Assembly (NCBI GenBank): GCA_030042755.1
Contig: JASHZC010000280.1
Span: 1 to 9,330 of the forward strand
DNA length: 9,330 nt
Direction of reading: 5' to 3'
DNA from: Vulcanimicrobiota bacterium
GTDB lineage: Bacteria > Eremiobacterota > Eremiobacteria > Baltobacterales > Baltobacteraceae
Positions 7,704 to 9,330 of this stretch are shown piece after piece. Both the position numbers and the translations under genes were made by a program. The stretch's first letter is position 1. The number at the start of each line of letters is the position of its first letter. A model generated the notes under the pieces. It was not told the origin of the DNA and did not search any database. It saw only the letters and a program-made list of their open reading frames with translations.

Positions 7704-8357
7704 TTGGCTACAAAAAATCTCACACTCGCAATCGAGCGCCGCGAGCGCGTCGGAACGACGGGAGCGAACTCGCTTCGCCGCGTCGGTAAGGTGCCGGGCG
7801 TTCTCTACGGACACGGTACCGCGCCGCTCCATCTCGCATTCGAAGCCAAGCAATTCGACGACTTACTGCATCACGGCGGCAGGACGGGCGTCATTACGCT
7901 GACCATCGGCGGCAAAAAGGCGGATACTGCGCTGGTGCGCGATGTGCAGCGCAATCCGGTCACGCGGCGCATCGTACACGTCGATTTGCAGCGCGTCACG
8001 GAGCACGAAGAGGTTCGCGCGAGCCTTCCGATCGTTACGGTGGGGACGCCGCGAGGCGTGCGCGATTTCGGAGGCGTCATGGACGTGCTCTTGCACGAGC
8101 TCGAAATCGAGGGCCCCGTCGACCAGCTGCCCGATCGTCTCGAAGTCGACGTGTCGGACCTAGGAATTCATCAACACGTGACCGCCGCGGACGTGACGTT
8201 GCCCAAGGGCTTCAAGCTCCTGGAAGATGCCGACACCGTTGTCGTTTCGGTGGAAGCATCGAAGACGGCGCAACACCTCGAGGAAGCTACGGCCGCAACC
8301 ACCACGGAGCAGATAGCGCCTGAGATCATCGGCGCCAAACCGGAGGTCGAAGAATAG
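7704..8357 (+). CDS. rplY: 50S ribosomal protein L25, long CTC/TL5 type
   Basis: Binds 5S rRNA in the central protuberance of the large ribosomal subunit. At 217 residues it is the long form (general stress protein CTC in Bacillus, TL5 in Thermus), with an N-terminal 5S-binding domain and a second beta domain. The N-terminal domain (about 1–95) shows GKVPGVLYGHG (28–38) and the conserved VRDVQRNPVTRRIVHVDL (78–95). The C-terminal beta domain covers about 96–186, including PKGFKLLEDADTVVVSV (167–183). An acidic, Thr/Ala-rich tail (about 190–217) follows. The start is TTG 7704. The gene lies between prs and pth, an order known from Bacillus-like genomes. Its final codons contain the GGAGGT that serves pth, and its TAG stop overlaps the inferred pth start. 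Confidence 0.96.
   Translation: MATKNLTLAIERRERVGTTGANSLRRVGKVPGVLYGHGTAPLHLAFEAKQFDDLLHHGGRTGVITLTIGGKKADTALVRDVQRNPVTRRIVHVDLQRVTEHEEVRASLPIVTVGTPRGVRDFGGVMDVLLHELEIEGPVDQLPDRLEVDVSDLGIHQHVTAADVTLPKGFKLLEDADTVVVSVEASKTAQHLEEATAATTTEQIAPEIIGAKPEVEE
8342..8347 (+). promoter_or_regulatory. Strong ribosome binding site of pth, located inside the rplY 3' end
   Basis: GGAGGT is a full match to the anti-Shine-Dalgarno core and lies 6 nt before ATA 8354. It decides the pth start: no ATG, GTG or TTG occurs in frame between the upstream stop at 8321–8323 and the catalytic motifs, and this site points directly at the ATA. Confidence 0.8.
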
Positions 8358-8926
8358 CCGAGCAGACGCCACCGCGGCTTGTCGTCGGGCTGGGCAACCC
8401 TGGAAAAGAGTACGCACGAACCCGGCACAACGCCGGGTTCATGGTTGTCGACGAAGTCGTGCGGCGCTACGGGCTTTCGTCTTGGAAGACCAAGGATAAA
8501 GCGCGACAAATCTTCGATTCGCAACGGCGTATCGTGTTCGTCGAGCCGACATCGTTCATGAATCTGAGCGGAGTGCCCGTGCGTTTGATCGCTTCGTGGT
8601 ATCGCACGCCTCCCGAATCGATCTTGGTCGTCTCCGACGACATGGATTTGCCGTTTGGCTCCCTACGGATGCGTCCGTTCGGCGGCCACGGCGGACACAA
8701 CGGGCTCCGTTCGGTCATCGCAACCATCGGCGAACGATTTCCACGCCTGAGGTTTGGCGTCGGACGTCCGGAATTCGACTCGATCGATCACGTTCTGAGC
8801 CCGTTTACGAAAGAAGAGGACGCGGTAGTTGACCGCATCGTCGACGCCGCCGCAGACGGCGTGCAGCTCTGGCTCGACGAAGGGCTGGAGCGGGCGATGC
8901 AGTTTATAAATAATTGGACCGTCTAA
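8354..8926 (+). CDS. pth: Peptidyl-tRNA hydrolase, with an apparent ATA start codon
   Basis: Cleaves the ester bond of peptidyl-tRNAs that drop off stalled ribosomes, recycling the tRNA. It is an essential, cytoplasmic, monomeric enzyme in most bacteria. From ATA 8354 the protein is 190 residues, close to the 194 of E. coli. The active site is complete: N15 in GLGNPG, catalytic H25 in TRHNAGF, N70 in PTSFMNLSG, D95 in SDDMDLPFG, and N116 in GGHGGHNGL. The first ordinary in-frame start, ATG 8441, would remove N15 and H25 and give an inactive protein. The frame closes upstream at 8321–8323, with only ATA and sense codons between. ATA follows a perfect GGAGGT by 6 nt and overlaps the rplY TAG as ATAG. 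ATA is a permitted but rare start in the bacterial code. A base error is the main alternative. The stop overlaps that of the convergent peptidase gene. Confidence 0.95.
   Translation: MAEQTPPRLVVGLGNPGKEYARTRHNAGFMVVDEVVRRYGLSSWKTKDKARQIFDSQRRIVFVEPTSFMNLSGVPVRLIASWYRTPPESILVVSDDMDLPFGSLRMRPFGGHGGHNGLRSVIATIGERFPRLRFGVGRPEFDSIDHVLSPFTKEEDAVVDRIVDAAADGVQLWLDEGLERAMQFINNWTV
8418..8440 (+). other. Perfect 9-bp hairpin inside the pth coding sequence
   Basis: GAACCCGGC (8418–8426) pairs with GCCGGGTTC (8432–8440) around the loop ACAAC. It ends one base before the internal ATG 8441 and encodes the conserved RTRHNAGF region. No T-run follows, so it is not a terminator. It begins 64 nt after the ATA start. 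Confidence 0.55.
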
Positions 8927-9330
8927 GGGCAGGCCGGCGGGACGCCGTTTAGGTTGTTGACGCGCGTCGACGGATCGGTGATGCGCTGCATGAACAAGCG
9001 CGCCATGATGTCGGGACAGACTTCGACCAAACGCTGATCGGTATCGCGCACCACCGTTCGCACCGCAGCGGCGCGATCGACCCCGAGCGAGAGCGCGTAC
9101 CGATCCGCTTCCCACGAAAGCCGCCTCAAGATACCATCTTGAACCGGTACGGCGATGAGATACAGCACGCCGAGGAACGCGCCGACGAGCGCGAGCCGAG
9201 AAACCGGATCGTCGTCGCGCCGAAATCCGATGCGATCCGCGATTCCCACCGCAACTGCCGTTCCGAAGATAAACAGCAGCGCACCCGTCAGAGCCATCTT
9301 CCACGTGTAGCCCGCGTCGATGTAACCGAG
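8923..9330 (-). CDS. Probable M48-family (Ste24/HtpX-like) membrane metalloprotease, C-terminal part
   Basis: Partial gene: 135 codons remain and the start and the expected HExxH motif lie beyond the right edge. Two hydrophobic segments are visible at about 9300–9240 and 9204–9150. They are followed by RRLSWEADRYALSLGVD (ending near 9081), which matches the second-helix motif of M48 peptidases, ExxAD-x-[FY]A, whose glutamate is the third zinc ligand. In the family this motif follows two membrane helices, as here. The C-terminal end has DPSTRVNN where family members usually have SHPp-x-x-R-I, so the fit is partial. If correct, the protein is an integral membrane endopeptidase related to CAAX-processing Ste24 or stress protease HtpX. 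The TAG stop (8925–8923) overlaps the pth TAA on the other strand. Confidence 0.6.
   Translation of the reverse strand, partial: LGYIDAGYTWKMALTGALLFIFGTAVAVGIADRIGFRRDDDPVSRLALVGAFLGVLYLIAVPVQDGILRRLSWEADRYALSLGVDRAAAVRTVVRDTDQRLVEVCPDIMARLFMQRITDPSTRVNNLNGVPPACP
8935..8950 (+). terminator. Possible weak terminator after pth
   Basis: CGGCG (8935–8939) pairs with CGCCG (8943–8947) around a GGA loop and is followed by TTT, then AGGTTGTT. It begins 9 nt after the pth stop, within the 3' end of the convergent peptidase gene. The stem is short and the T-run is only three bases, so this is tentative. Confidence 0.25.

Noticed and set aside
8441..8926. pth starting at ATG 8441
   Set aside because: It would delete N15 and H25 of the active site. 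I also see no good ribosome binding site directly upstream; a stable hairpin sits there instead.
1..9330. Mobile element, CRISPR, toxin–antitoxin or defence system
   Set aside because: No transposase, integrase, repeat array, terminal inverted repeats or small paired frames are visible, and all genes are accounted for by ordinary families.

Overview
This is a GC-rich bacterial chromosomal window that is almost entirely coding. It holds eight protein genes, six complete and one cut off at each edge. I see no tRNA, rRNA, CRISPR array, insertion sequence or phage gene. The gene order prs–rplY–pth occurs in several Gram-positive and related phyla. The frequent TTG/GTG starts and the short spacers suggest a high-GC bacterium from a lightly studied phylum. 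Eremiobacterota (WPS-2) would fit, but that is a low-confidence inference from protein flavour and not a placement.

Layout. Minus strand, read right to left: uvrB (6531–4483), a metallo-beta-lactamase-fold protein (4465–3572), a GH38 alpha-mannosidase (3572–1122), a HAD-family hydrolase (1117–398) and the N-terminal part of a multi-pass membrane protein (401 to the left edge). The gaps are 17, -1, 4 and -4 nt, so all five genes look like one transcription unit headed by uvrB. Plus strand: prs (6651–7685), rplY of the CTC/TL5 type (7704–8357) and pth (8354–8926), again tightly packed. The two units diverge from a 119-bp intergenic region (6532–6650), the only sizeable non-coding stretch. At the right edge an M48-like peptidase gene (9330–8923, C-terminal part only) runs convergently into pth, and the two stop codons overlap.

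How the genes fit together. The plus-strand unit is housekeeping: PRPP synthesis, a 5S-rRNA-binding ribosomal protein and peptidyl-tRNA recycling. The minus-strand unit joins the excision-repair damage sensor UvrB to a glycosidase, a phosphatase-type hydrolase and a possibly exported metallohydrolase. Nothing in the sequence explains that grouping functionally.

The most notable observation is that pth has no ATG, GTG or TTG start upstream of its catalytic N-terminus. The only well-supported start is an ATA codon at 8354, six nucleotides after a perfect GGAGGT and overlapping the rplY stop codon. With TTG starts on prs and rplY, the whole plus-strand unit appears to use no AUG start. A perfect 9-bp hairpin lies early in pth. 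I found no clear new multi-gene system here.
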